A DNA stretch of 64,000 nucleotides. Origin: Blasia pusilla. Its lineage: Eukaryota > Marchantiophyta > Marchantiopsida > Blasiales. The DNA lies in the NCBI GenBank assembly GCA_050084515.1, contig CM114272.1, positions 38,812,001-38,876,000 of the forward strand, given 5' to 3'. Each line of letters begins with the position of its first letter. Within the stretch, counting starts at the first letter, position 1. The position numbers were made by a program, and so were the translations under genes. The notes beneath the pieces were generated by a model. That model searched no databases. It saw only the letters and a list, made by a program, of their open reading frames with translations, and had not been told where the DNA came from. This document shows positions 32,395-43,459 of this stretch, in pieces.

Positions 32395-32833
32395 GGTAGG
32401 ACTCTCTGGCGTGGGTATCGATGGTTGCTATGGTGCAACCCTGTCTCGAACAACAACACTCGACCGCTCTCTTGCAGCCAACTACAACCTCTGATCTCCT
32501 CCACATGCACTGCCCAGAACCATGGTCAACGCTGTGGCTATCATCTCCTGGCGTACCTACAAAACATCCCAAGAAGTCCAAGGGTGTCTCTCCCGATCTC
32601 CCCTGGTGTGTCAATCTCCTCGGGTCTTGCCCCCAACCACTGCCTCCACCGTATCGATAGGCATGGGGCTCACCAACGCAACCGTTGTGATCTGTCGTGA
32701 TCTCATCCGACGCTACTCAGCCACTCCCAAGCTGAAGATCCATGTCAAGCAGTTCAAGTCCATCGCTTGACCAAAGACATGGCGTAGCGATGCCTCTGAT
32801 ACTAACGATACTGCCGTCACTCCAGTGCGAAAT
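32395..32833 (-). pseudogene. G3 protease-RT linker
   Basis: Low-quality coding continuation between the protease and RT, with frames MDLNCLTWIFSLGVAE and CKRAVECCCSRQGCTI. It abuts the inserted plus-strand G1 element at 32,834. The matching other side of the break is at about 36,400 (YDVLVGSTVLYPLGFILD). Confidence 0.45.
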
Positions 32834-33207
32834 TGTGATACCCACAATTTTGTAATCTTGAAGAATATATCTTTTTATTCAACAAAGACTCTTGTATATT
32901 ATGATTTTGATTATGATTATTTATTATTATGAAGAAGATTAAGTGAATCACGAAGCTCCTGGGACAAGGCAGAGAGATGGAAGATCAAGGATTTGCCTTA
33001 GAGGAGAGGAAAATGCAATAATGAAGTCTCAAAAAGCTTAACGAAGCTTAACAAAGCCTAACAAAGATGTACGAAGCTCTGTCTACAAAGTACTTCGCTA
33101 CATAATGAAGCATCACAAAGAAAAGAAGAACAAAGTACTTCGCTCTTTAACGAAGCGCGAAGCACAAAGTACGAAGCACAGGAGATAAGAACGAAGCCTG
33201 GAGGGTA

Positions 33208-35058
33208 TTGGAGTCCTTCCTACATGAGTTCCGCGACCAGGAGTTCGAGGACAGGCTTCTTATGAAGCTTCGCGACCTCAAACGGAAAAAGAAGGAAACT
33301 CTCCGGGAGTACACACAGAGGTTTCGCAACCTGGTGAATAAACTAGAACACACCACTACCTCGCAACTGGTAGATTGGTTCGTGTCAGGACTATCCAAGG
33401 AAATGGACCGGTACTGCCGGCAAGGCCAACGTGATTCCCTCGAAGCAGTCATTGCCTCCGCAGAGGCTTACGAAGCCTCAGAGAAGTCCCGTAAAACACG
33501 AAGACGGCGTCACCAACGCCAAGGTTCGTCGCAAACTAGTGCTTTGTCAGAGGACGAAGCGTCCTCCACAGACACGGAATCCTCTATGGGGGATACTTCG
33601 GAGTCCTCTGACTCGGAACAAGATGTAAAATCTAAACGGGAAGGAAAGAGCACGCGCCACCACTCTCCCAAGCACCGAAGGAAAACCCGACCCACAAAAC
33701 ACCTTCCCCAGCGGTCCGAAAGTCCAGTAAGGGGGACAGCAAGGAAGGCCGGCAAGTCGGCCATGGAAGAGTTGAGTAAGAAAATGGCAGAACTGAAGGT
33801 ACATCTGGCGAACCCCAGAAGACGGCCAGGTCTGATGAGGCCCAACATTTGGTGCAGTACTTGCGGATCCCAAGGGCATACTGCCCAGGAATGCCACATG
33901 CAGAGGGATGTACGTTGGATCCAGGAAGATCCCACTACTGAAGAAGGGTGGTATGAACCCAAACAGTGGGAAGGGTACTATGCCATCCAAGCTGTGCCAC
34001 CACCAAATCCCGGACAAAGTTGGATCACCCGATATGTACATCCGGAATACGGGGAACAGAGACCCTTGAGGCAGATTATGGGCGCGGAGGCCTTCACGCC
34101 ACCCATAAAAAGGAACTGTTTTTATAATTGCGGTGCGGCTGACCATTGGGCTAATAATTGCCCAAACCCAAAGCGGCCAGTAGGACTCAATCCCTTGTGC
34201 GGGAATTGCAAGAAAGGCAGGCACACTGCAGTGGAATGCCCGGAGCCCAAGGTTCCACGGTTGTTGGTAAAATATGTCAACACTCCAGCAGCCCAACCAG
34301 AGTCCAAGAATGAAGTAAATGTACAACTTGTCCGCGTGGAAGAGTTAGGGTCCCCCAGGCCAAAGCGAGTCACTATCAGAGAGGAAGACTTGAGCAGAGC
34401 GGACGCCGAAGAATCGTCGGACTGGCCCAAAGAGTTCCAAGAAACCGTTCTGGCTGTCACCACGAGGTCCAAGAGTCAAACCGCGGGGACCCCCAAGGCA
34501 AGGAAAGGTGCTTCGTCTTCGCACGAAGCTCAAGACCCCAAGACGAAAGCTGCTTCGTCTTCGCGCAAAGCTCAAGACCCCAAGACGAAAGATGTCGACA
34601 CCTTCCGCGCCGGCAAGGCCATCCTAAAAGGCGATGTGGACCCGGCCTTCGATCAAAGTCATCCTAAGTACTTCCATCAGGATATTGAGGACCAAGTTTG
34701 GGCTCAAGTGCGTCAGGACCAGGGACTAGAAGGTAGGAAGAACCCCGAGCCGATGAGACCCGGAATGACTCCGGCAGTGCAAGCCATCGTGACGTTACCA
34801 CTGGTCTTAGAAGCCTACGACCTACTCAAGGACCTGGCGTCAACCCCGGCCAATATAACCCTGTTGCAATTATCAATGGATAACCCGGAGTACGGCAAAA
34901 TTTTGCCGCAGTGGAAGATAAGCCGTAAAAAACCCAAGAAGTCTGCAAAGCATCTACCAGTAGTGGATCTGTTCCGTATTGAAGTGGAAGACTTGGGAGC
35001 ACCAGAGATAGAGGTAGAGATTGAGGGGCACACCATTAAGAAGGTGCCCATTGACTGA
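33208..35058 (+). pseudogene. G1 gag and protease start, long intact frame
   Basis: 616 codons open, though truncated at its N terminus. Residues about 1-90 are capsid-like (EFEDRLLMKLRDLKRKKKET, VDWFVSGLSKEMDRYC); 95-180 is basic and Ser-rich; zinc knuckles are CSTCGSQGHTAQEC (216-229), a damaged second one around 304-318 (CFYNCGAADHWANNC, first Cys displaced) and CGNCKKGRHTAVEC (331-344). A 14-residue unit (ASSSHEAQDPKTKA) is tandemly repeated at about 435-462. The protease begins near 590 (VVDLFRIEVEDLGAPEIEVE) and the frame ends at TGA 35,056-35,058, which replaces the Ser of the D-S-G active site; GSGINIMTE follows in frame. Best-preserved G1 gag in the window. Confidence 0.85.
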
Positions 35059-36394
35059 GGAAGCGGAATTAACATTATGACAGAACAAACAGCTCGGGCA
35101 CTAGGATATACAGAGTACGAGCCCACCGAGAAGTATATGCGTTTTGCGGATCAATCCCGGAAGCGACCCCTAGGATAGCTCACTCAGATTCGGACCATGC
35201 TTGGGGGTGCTATTTCTGTTGGACTACTTAGTCTTGCAGCCCCTGACCACCATGGGTTATCCCTTGCTCATTGGATGACCCTGGCTGTATGGTGCGCGAG
35301 TGACGACGGATTGGAGGAGGCGACGTTTCACGTTCCAGGCTCCAGACCAGGTCTCCAAGCGGCTCATCAAGTTGTCGTGGAAATCACGACCGCCCCAAGG
35401 AGAAATGCCACCGACCGACGAGGGCTATACATCAGACCAAGAGCAAACTACAGCTACTGAGTCCTCGTCCAATGTATATTATTTAGAATGTTACAAAATA
35501 GACGAGGTGTCGATACCTAGCAAACCAATGTTGACCCGAGAAGAAGAGAAGCTAGGTCATAGCACATTCCAGTTTACAGAGAGTATGGTTCAAGAAAAGG
35601 ACTACATACTAGTCTTAATTACAGATCAGAAGTCTTTACGCCTCTCGGCGGATTTGTCGCCCACCGAACTCGTGAAGTATAAAATATTATTGTTTGAGTA
35701 TTTGGATGTGTTTGCATACTCCATGGATGAAATGACAGGCATTCCAGCACGGTATGGTGAACACAGAATTGACCTAAAAGAAGGTGCGGTCCCTGTACGA
35801 ATGAGGCAGTATCGCCTCAACCCGAAATACTCATTACTAGTCAAGGACGAGATTGACCAGCGTCTCGGAGCAGGAATAATTTATCCAGTGTTAAGTAGCG
35901 AGTGGGTGTCTCCCATTGTGATTGTACCCAAGAAACAAACGAGAAAAATTAGAGTGTGCCAGGATTACCGGAAATTGAATGCGGCCACCTTAAAGGACCA
36001 TCATCCTCTACCTTTTACTGACAGTATTTTGGATAAAGTTGCCGGCCACGAGCGTTATAATTTCTTGGATGGATACTCGGGTTATAACCAAGTATCCATA
36101 CGAGAAAAAGATCGGCCCCTCACCACTTTCACCATGGACTGGGAAACGTTTGCGTATCGCGTGATGCCCTTTGGGTTGTGCAATGCCCCAACTACCTTCC
36201 AACGAATGATGATCTCCATCTTCCAAGAGTATCTACGGAAGTTTGTTGAAATTTTCTTGGACGATTTCTGTATCTTCAATACAGAGGCCGAACACTTGGA
36301 AAAATTAGAATTAACCCTCGCACGTTGTCGTGAAGTGCACTTGTCCCTTCATCCGGAAAAATCGTATATTGCTATGAAACAAGGGATCTTGTTG
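35059..36394 (+). pseudogene. G1 protease end and reverse transcriptase
   Basis: After the protease stop, GSGINIMTEQTARALGYTEY continues, with another break near 35,176. From about 35,300 a 370-codon frame carries RT: RMRQYRLNPKYSLLVKDEID, RVCQDYRKLNAATLKDHHPL, FLDGYSGYNQVSI, MPFGLCNAPTTFQRM and the catalytic FLDD (36,254-36,265) with both aspartates intact. The coding region ends at the element break (36,394); the last few codons before TGA at 36,410 come from G3 sequence. Confidence 0.85.
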
Positions 36395-36399
36395 CCCAG

Positions 36400-36720
36400 A
36401 AGTCTAGGATGAATCCTAGGGGATATAACACTGTACTCCCCACCAACACATCGTACGACTCAGCTAGTGTCGTAATCGCACGTGTGCGCACCATAGCACT
36501 ATCCGTCGCATGCTCTGGCTAGACTCTAACAACTATCTCCAGTCGAGTCATATGCTACGTGGGTGACACGCCCCTAGTCCAGGTCTGTATCTGGAAGGGA
36601 CAAGGCTCAATGTCGACCTTCGGTAACCCCAATGCTAAACACGCCGCCTTCCCTAACATCAAGGGTTGCGCTCCCGAATCAAGTAGGACGCGCTGCGGGT
36701 GGTATACTGTCCCCGTCGGA
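36400..36720 (-). pseudogene. G3 aspartic protease
   Basis: The minus strand reads VLLDSGAQPLMLGKAACLAL, with active-site D-S-G at 36,672-36,680, then PCPFQIQTW, and further on AESYDVLVGSTVLYPLGFIL before the nested insertion. The DSGAQP form is typical of retroelement aspartic proteases. It is split from RT by the inserted G1 element. Confidence 0.7.
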
Positions 36721-38822
36721 CTAACCAAGTGAAATACTCAAGCTTGGTTATCTAGTAACACTACTCTAGGTGTCACCACTGCTCACTCTATGGCCGGTTG
36801 AGCTGGTATATCTACCAACTTCGCCGCCGCCGCATGCCATGACTCTGTGGGGAACGTCCCGAGCACCGGCTCTGAGGGCAAGTCCACCACCTCCTCAACT
36901 ACCTCTGAACAAGAATCAGTCATCTCTCCACACTCACACAACGTGGCGGCCAGCCGGAACACCTCAACTGGTCCAACTCCCAACGTTGCCAACTCTATGG
37001 CGGAAAATAGTGGAGTCTGACTCACTCTGGTGGCCACCTCCAACAATATGGTCGACACTGACTCCACTCGAGCCGGCATAGGAGTTGTCACTCCAACTCC
37101 TCGTGACGTCGATGTAGGTGCCTGAGCTGTAGGCACCGCTGGTCGTCGAGGCACCATCGATGGTGTGTGTAGTGCCTCCAACAATGTGAATGACTGTGGA
37201 ACCCTGGCCTGCCGCCCATCGGTCCCCTCTGGTGGGTCAATCTCAACTCCACCCCTCGGTGGCTCGGTGCCTCTCGCAGCACCCCGAGTCACCATTGCAT
37301 CTGCCTCAACCTGGGTTGCACTACACATAAACCCCATATTGGCGAGATCCTCACCCGGGTCAGGGTAAGAGGTAGAAGTTGGAGTCACACTAGCTGCTCG
37401 CAGCTCCGTGCCTTCCCTAAGCTGCATCATCGTCATGGCAGCAATCCTCTGCTCCAACTGATCGATGCGTGAGAGAAGTGCCGGCTCTGGTGCTCCTCCT
37501 CCATCTCCTCTGGCTGGTGGTGGTCTTCTACCACCACGTCTAGGAAGGACTCCCCAACCTCCTCCAGGACGACCGCCCCTAGGCCCTCGGCCTACCTCTG
37601 GACGTGCTCCTCGGCGAAGGTCAAAACATTTATCCCTAGTGTGACCATATATGTGGCAATAGTCACACTAGTACTATGGTGGGGCCATCCTCTGTGGCTC
37701 CTGAGCAATCGGAGGTGCTGGTGGTCCTCTCCCATGCTGTGGGCAGTCTCTCTGCCTATGGGCCCCTCCACACGTCCAACAAGACCACATTGGTCCTTGT
37801 TGGGCAACATATGTAGGTACGGGTCGTTGCCTCATAGGCTCACGGTACCCGCCCTGCTCTCTAGGCACACTGGCCCACTCCCATGGTACTGGTGCTCACT
37901 GTGGCACCTGTGGGGTCATCGTTGCTCGTGGACCCGTCGATTCTCAAGAAAATCCAGCGGTCACTACCTGCTCCTCACTCATGTTGAGCTCAATACGCTC
38001 AGACAACTCAAAGACCACCTTCAATGTGGGCTTCGCTGTGTGAATCAGCACCCCAACTCGGACTCTCCTCCGTAGTTCTCGGTGTAGAATCCTATACCAA
38101 TACTGAACTAACTGCGCCTCAATCACTCCATACGTAGTAATGATCAGCCTCCTCATGCGTGTGAATGCCTCTCTCACACTCTCACCTGATCGTTGCTGAA
38201 AATCCTGTAGACTCTTCAGCTTGTTGGTGTGTACGCCTTGGTAGCTCTTCCCCAACTGTCTGAAGAACTCCACTGTGGGGCTGAAGCTGGGTGGTCCTCT
38301 ACCACTAGAGGTCTCTGCCACATCGCCTCTCTCACTGCCCTCCTCTCCATCTAGTCGTCGGGCTAATGGTGTGGGTCTCTCTCCTCTCACAATCCCATCA
38401 TATGCCTCACGACCACTAGTGGACATATACCCTGGAGCCCAATACATCCCCCAGGCATCGATCTCTACTGAATATAGTGATCGAAACTCCATGTAGTCAT
38501 CCATCGGAGGACCCTCCAAGTGCTGGAACAACCCCTTCCATGCCATGAACGGGTTGAACCGTGTCAGGGTCTGTATCTCCTAGAAGTCGCACCATGTGTC
38601 GAACTCCTGGATAAAATCATCTCAGTCGATGGTGCCCACTGCACCCGAGAAACAACGCATGCCCCGATGGCCCATGTCGTCCATCTCCTGCCAAGTACTT
38701 CTGTCTCTGTCTGCGATCTCGTCACCAGACCCAGTGTCTAGTGATGACGATCCAGCCACGGATGGATGTCGAGGTAGCTCCTCACTGGTAACCCCTCGGT
38801 ATCTCACTCCACTCCGTGTCAC
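36721..38822 (-). pseudogene. G3 gag
   Basis: The start ATG at 38,822 gives MTRSGVRYRGVTSEELPRHP, an acidic stretch, then (after two single stops) MAWKGLFQHLEGPPMDDYME, SLQDFQQRSGESVREAFTRM and RELRRRVRVGVLIHTAKPTL, a capsid-type helical domain. A CCHC knuckle, CWTCGGAHRQRDC, is at 37,742-37,781. A long Thr/Pro/Ala-rich region (36,783-37,457) links to the protease. Frame breaks near 38,580, 38,626, 37,944 and 37,460. Confidence 0.7.
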
Positions 38823-39589
38823 ACCACTACTGCTGCTCGCACTACCCCGTTCTTCCGAACCCTGGAAGAACGTCGTGATGACAAACCCTGTCTCACCCGC
38901 TCAAGCACTTAGACTCACCGAGAGTCTCCCACACTCCTCACTAGCTCACCTATGCTAACATCAATCTCGTGATGACATACCCCGCCTCACGCACACTCAA
39001 CACTCGGGCTCACCATGAGCCTCCCAACTGACTCACCTAACCTAGCGACACTCTCTCGGGTCATACATGTGACCCCTACTCGGCAACCTCCGTATATCCA
39101 CCAACCTGCTACACATGAAAATAATCTACACTCGTCACCATCACTGCACCCACCTAGCACCAGCTACTACCCGATACCCAACACTCTCAATCACACACAA
39201 CAAGTGCGGGAAAAGGGACTCGAATGGGTAACCTGATCACGCCCTCCAACCTGCTGCATCGTCAACATGCACACTCCTCCACGTGATATGACAACCTCCG
39301 CAACACAACACTCTCCTCGACCAACACATCGATCCTACGTGTCAACAGATGCAGATTACCCATTGGCATCAGTGCATGTGTCTCCAGCACTACCACTCCG
39401 TCGAAACACTCTCGGCAGGGATCACAATCTCACCACTAGTCGACAAAGTAACCTCAAATCACGTGATGACTCACAACCCCATGACCCGAGACCATGTTAC
39501 CCGAATCAACTACGTCCAAACTTCAACGTAGTAAGCGACTTAACCATGTATGCCACCAACCACATCTGATCTATATGTTGTTAGCATGC

Positions 39590-39630
39590 GGTTGACTTGC
39601 ATGCGTGGTAGCCACGCATGCAAGTCAACC
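39590..39630. repeat. Perfect 19-bp hairpin
   Basis: GGTTGACTTGCATGCGTGG (39,590-39,608), a 3-nt loop TAG, then its exact reverse complement (39,612-39,630). It is very stable as DNA or RNA and unlike anything else in the G3 leader. Confidence 0.9.
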
Positions 39631-40827
39631 TTGTCCACATACGCACGATGTGGCTTCTGCCTCCGGCTAACCCCGTCCCTGCTACACTTGCCTAGCGCGG
39701 CTCCCTATGGAGCCGTAACCCTTCCTTCTCCTTCCCACACTTAAATGTAAGGGGGGCCTAAATGCGGGGCCCATGGCCTCCCCAACTGCGTCCTTCTGCT
39801 TGACTGGGACGGCTCGCGTCCCTATGGCAAAACCTTCCTACCCCCGCCCTTTAGCCTACAACCCGTTGCCCTGTGCGGCCTCGACTCTCTGCCATTGCCC
39901 TCCAAACCCTGCTCTCCTTTCTTTTAACTGGGATGGCTCGCGTCCCTATGGTGCAGCATGCCTACTGGCCCCTCCGTCAACTCCTTACTACTTGATGCAG
40001 CCACCTACTTAGTACAACCCCCAACCACGTACGGCTATACCTCCTAGGCCTCTTACTCCTTCCGGTCCCTTACTCTCGGCCACACATCATATGTGTACCA
40101 TTGGGTACACGTACATATGAGGTACGTGTACCTATCCTACCATCTCAGAGTCATAATGACTCCACATGGCTCCTGCCTTTGCCTTGCGGTCTTGTCTGGC
40201 CCTTACGGCCTTGGACTCACACTTTCTTCCCGGCGGCTCTTAACAAATCTACCCCGACCTAATTCACTGTGACCTAACCTAGGCTTATGCGACTACAACC
40301 TAGCCTGGCCGCCTTGACGGCGGCTATGGTGTCTCACAAAAACTTCCCTTCTCATTTTTCGACCGCGCCATGCTCTCAACGCAGCGTCATTCTACGCTTC
40401 ACCTGATCGTTCTTGCCCAACCTTTGCTACTGCTCTACTATTGTCCTTCGTCAATCAGCAACAACAAGATCTGTGAAAAAATGGACAGTGCTTCCGCCCA
40501 CAACCTTTCGAACAAAAAAACTGATAAATACGACGCCAACCAACGTTTCCACGGGCTCCCGACCAAGGCAACTCGTTTGCCTATCTGCAAACAACGAATT
40601 CCCACAAGCCCTCTTACATCTTTCTCATGTAAAAATAAAGAGTAGTAAAAATGGAACACCCGGTCTAAAACTCCACTCCTCTATCTACATCGGCATATCG
40701 AACCTCGTCCACCCTGTGCTATCAAGGAATCCGGACGCTAGCACCCTAGTCCTATCTCATACACATACAAGAGAGGTGCTCCAACGGCCCAACATGAGAA
40801 AGATGGCTTAGTAAAGTCATCTTCCTC

Positions 40828-40838
40828 TCTTATATAGG
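40828..40838 (-). promoter_or_regulatory. TATA-box-like element in the G3 leader
   Basis: The minus strand reads CCTATATAAGAG, close to the plant TATA consensus, oriented towards gag. A hairpin (GGGAAGAGCC, AAAA, GGCTCTTCCC) lies directly upstream. If real, transcription would start some 30 bases downstream, near 40,800. Confidence 0.4.
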
Positions 40839-42356
40839 GTTGGGAAGAGCCAAAAGGCTCTTCCCCTAAAAATAGCCCTCCCCTTGGTAACCTGCGCGCA
40901 TAGGTTACCAGGGGCGGGTGACCTGGTCAACAAGTCACGCGGCTGTGGAAGACCTCAACATGAAAGTCATCCGACACAGTGGGACAAAGTTACACTCAAG
41001 ATAGTCCGCTAGCTCCTACACCCTATCCACGATAGATCTCGGCCTATCGGCTACTCAGATGTGACAGGGACCAGAATGGGTAACCTGAACACATGTCGAT
41101 GTCGCTCCTCAGCAACTACAAATCTTGACCCCAACTCGGTCGTGGAGAAAACTCCTCCAATCAACAAGTCATACTCCTCCCATACTGATGTTGCTCAAAA
41201 CTCCTCGATAGACAGTGTGGTTCCAGCGGAACGGTGCAGCGTTGCACGCGGCACGGAACGGCTACAAACCGCACGACCCTCGATGGTAGGATGCGGCACT
41301 CGGCGGCATATCATCCTCAATCAACAATAAACCCACACTCTGCTCCACAATGACAGTTCGGCTCCGTGATCAAGATGGTGTGGTGCGGCCACGAGCGACA
41401 TGGCGCGGCAATCGGCGGTGCGTTGCGGCTACGGGCATCACGGCACGGTACTCGATCGTCGTCGAGCGGCTACCAATCACAACATAGCACCATGAAATCA
41501 AAACTCAAACACCATAACCGTAGGTCATCTGCCATCACTGGTTGATGACAAAACTGCGATGATGGTCGCGGCCAAAACAAAGAACGTGGTGGCGACGCAA
41601 GTCAAAGAATCAACAAACGTCGTGGAAGACCCTCCACTCCGTAATGGCGGCAATAGCAACCAAAGGGTGGACAACGGACGGTGGACCCTTGACAATGACG
41701 GTTGACCGATGATGGTGATGGCCAACCGGTGATGGTGATGGTTGACTATCAATGGCGGACCGTTGACGGTGACTATGACGGCGACGGCCGCCGCCGGTGT
41801 GGCGGCTGGTTAAAGTTTGAAGAATTTAACCCTAAAAATTGCCTAGCAATGGCAGTTTTGCAAGATTGACCATAACTTTTTGCTCGCAGCTCCAAATTGC
41901 GCATTGTTTCTTGCATAACGTGCACAGCTTCACGATCTACAATAGGATTAAAAAGTATTTAGAATCGGACATTCTAGTAAAAATTGATAGGGATTGTTGT
42001 AAAGCCCAATGTCTCTTTCTCCTACACAAAATTTGGCAACGCTTCCGCGCTGATTTCTCCCAACGAAAATGTTAAACCTGTAAAAATACAAATCAGCAAG
42101 CTACATGGTACTCTTGGGAGCACTAGCATGGGGCAATCTGCCCCCATACTTAATCCCTATAAAAAATTGGGCAGCGCTTCCGCGCGCCACTCTTCCACAC
42201 GAAAAATCAGAAAATGCAAAGAACAATCAAAGCAGCCCTTACTCCGGCCAGCACTCCCATGAGCTGCTGAACGGGGAACACGGTCCCCAACCTGGAAAAA
42301 AAGCAAGTGACCAGCGAGCTCCCCCATGAAGCTCTCTCACTCTCTCATTCTCTCTT

Positions 42357-42872
42357 TGTAAAGTAAGATCCAATCTCTCTCTACACTATCTCACACCATA
42401 GCTCTCAAAGGTGTGCACTCTCTCTCATGTCAAACCAAACCCACTCTCCTAATGAGAGGCTTGGGTTACACTCACAAGGCAAGGGAGCATAGCTCCGCGG
42501 CCTTATGCCAAGAGGTTCAACAAAGAGAGAATGAGCTCTCAAGCTCTCTCTCCTTGAGGTATACCCCTCCCCTCTCCCAAGCTCTCTCCATGGTAACCTA
42601 ATCTCCCAAGTCACCTCCTTGGCTCTTGTCCTCATGTAGGAGGTCCAAGGCCACTTACCAAAAATAGGAAGTCGAGCATATACTCAAAATGGTACTTACC
42701 TAAAATAGTAAGTTTCTCAATATGGCTCCAAATGAGCCGAAACGAAGGGGAAACCTGCTCTCTCAAGTTTTCCTGTGCCTCAACAGGCCATCTTCAACCT
42801 CCTAGGCTTGTCCTCGACTACTCATGGAAATGCTCTGCTAGATCCCACCGATCTATCCTTACAGTCGTGACA
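42357..42872 (-). mobile_element. G3 5' LTR (shortened)
   Basis: Matches the first part of the 3' LTR (28,858-29,443) and begins TGTCACGACTGTAAGG on the minus strand at 42,872. The terminal 130 bp found in the 3' LTR are missing here, replaced by CTCTCTCATTCTCTCTTTG-type sequence. Confidence 0.65.
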
Positions 42873-42892
42873 ACCTTCTAAAAATCACCTAT

Positions 42893-43399
42893 GCAACCCG
42901 TCCGATCCGGACGGATTGCACTGGCTGCTTTTTCCCTTATCAAAGCATCTACTCAAGAAGCAACCCGTCGGAACCCGACGCGTTGCTCATAAACAAAGTA
43001 ATTTTTCTTGTAGCTCTACAACATTGTCAAACCGCCCCCGTGCAACCCATCGGCCTCCGACGGGTTGCCTTGCTTGGTATTTTCTTTATCCAAACATCTA
43101 GCTGAGAATCTACCAGTTGGAACCCGACGGGTTGCTTGTGAACAAAGTCAAAATTCTAGTAGCTCTACAACTTTGTCAAAAAGCTCCCATGCAACCCGTC
43201 GGATCCCAACGGATTTCTTTTTTCCTTATCACAGTTCTAGCTAAGAAGCAACCCGTCAAGACCCGACGGGTTGCTCATCAGCAAAGTCACGAGTCTATGA
43301 GCAACCCGTCGTGTTCCGAAGGGTTGCTCATCATGGGGAAAGGGTTGCACTAAATTTCTCTACACGATTCCTGCAACCCTTCGGAATCCGACAGATTGC
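42893..43399 (-). repeat. MTP copy C intron 3 palindrome array
   Basis: About eight copies of the 27-nt palindrome (for example at 42,960: GCAACCCGTCGGA, A, CCCGACGCGTTGC) with 50-80-base spacing, inside the intron between the third and fourth exons of the methyltransferase-like gene. The remainder of this intron holds the G3 insertion. Donor GTATGC at 43,454-43,459. Confidence 0.75.
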
Positions 43400-43459
43400 A
43401 TATGTAAACATATTGTCTAGAACATAAAAAAAAATGGAATAAAGTAATTTTGAGCATAC

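Larger units (their letters stand above)
32834..36394 (+). mobile_element. Truncated G1 element nested in the G3 protease
   Basis: Starts with the G1 LTR end TGTGATACCCACAATTTTG, but only about 363 bp of LTR remain (to about 33,196); it then jumps into gag, so the rest of the LTR, the primer site and the gag start are missing. Gag, protease and most of RT follow. It stops abruptly after GGGATCTTGTTG at 36,394, and RNase H, integrase and 3' LTR are absent. Both G3 halves resume at the edges, so this is an insertion in opposite orientation that suffered deletions. Confidence 0.75.
38823..42356 (-). mobile_element. G3 non-coding leader region
   Basis: 3.5 kb without convincing coding sequence between the 5' LTR and gag. 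It contains a perfect 19-bp hairpin (39,590-39,630), an 11-bp hairpin (40,104-40,132), a TATA-box-like CCTATATAAGAG on the minus strand (about 40,828-40,838) followed upstream by two strong hairpins (40,842-40,865 and about 40,880-40,914), and TGG/GAC-rich low-complexity DNA near 41,680-41,780. A phrase AATGGGTAACCTGA occurs at about 39,224 and 41,075. The region could hide a second, longer LTR or another insertion; no primer site was identified. Confidence 0.35.
28726..42872 (-). mobile_element. Ty3/gypsy element G3 with PHD-finger integrase, nested in MTP copy C
   Basis: Bounded by a 5-bp direct repeat with one mismatch: AACTT (28,721-28,725) and ACCTT (42,873-42,877). The outer ends are TG..CA: TGTCGTGTGC at 28,726 and CGTGACA ending at 42,872. 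Minus-strand order: 5' LTR, long non-coding leader, gag (38,822-about 37,600), protease (about 36,672), RT (32,394-31,438), RNase H (31,510-30,938), integrase (30,580-29,763) with a C-terminal PHD finger, 3' LTR. A plus-strand G1 element (32,834-36,394) interrupts the protease. The integrase core is deleted, and stops and frameshifts are frequent, so it is inactive. Confidence 0.8.

Noticed and set aside
32785-32800. CTCTGATACTAACG as an initiator-tRNA-Met primer site (minus strand TATCAGAG)
   Set aside because: It lies inside the G3 protease-RT coding continuation, far from any LTR end, and the match is partial.
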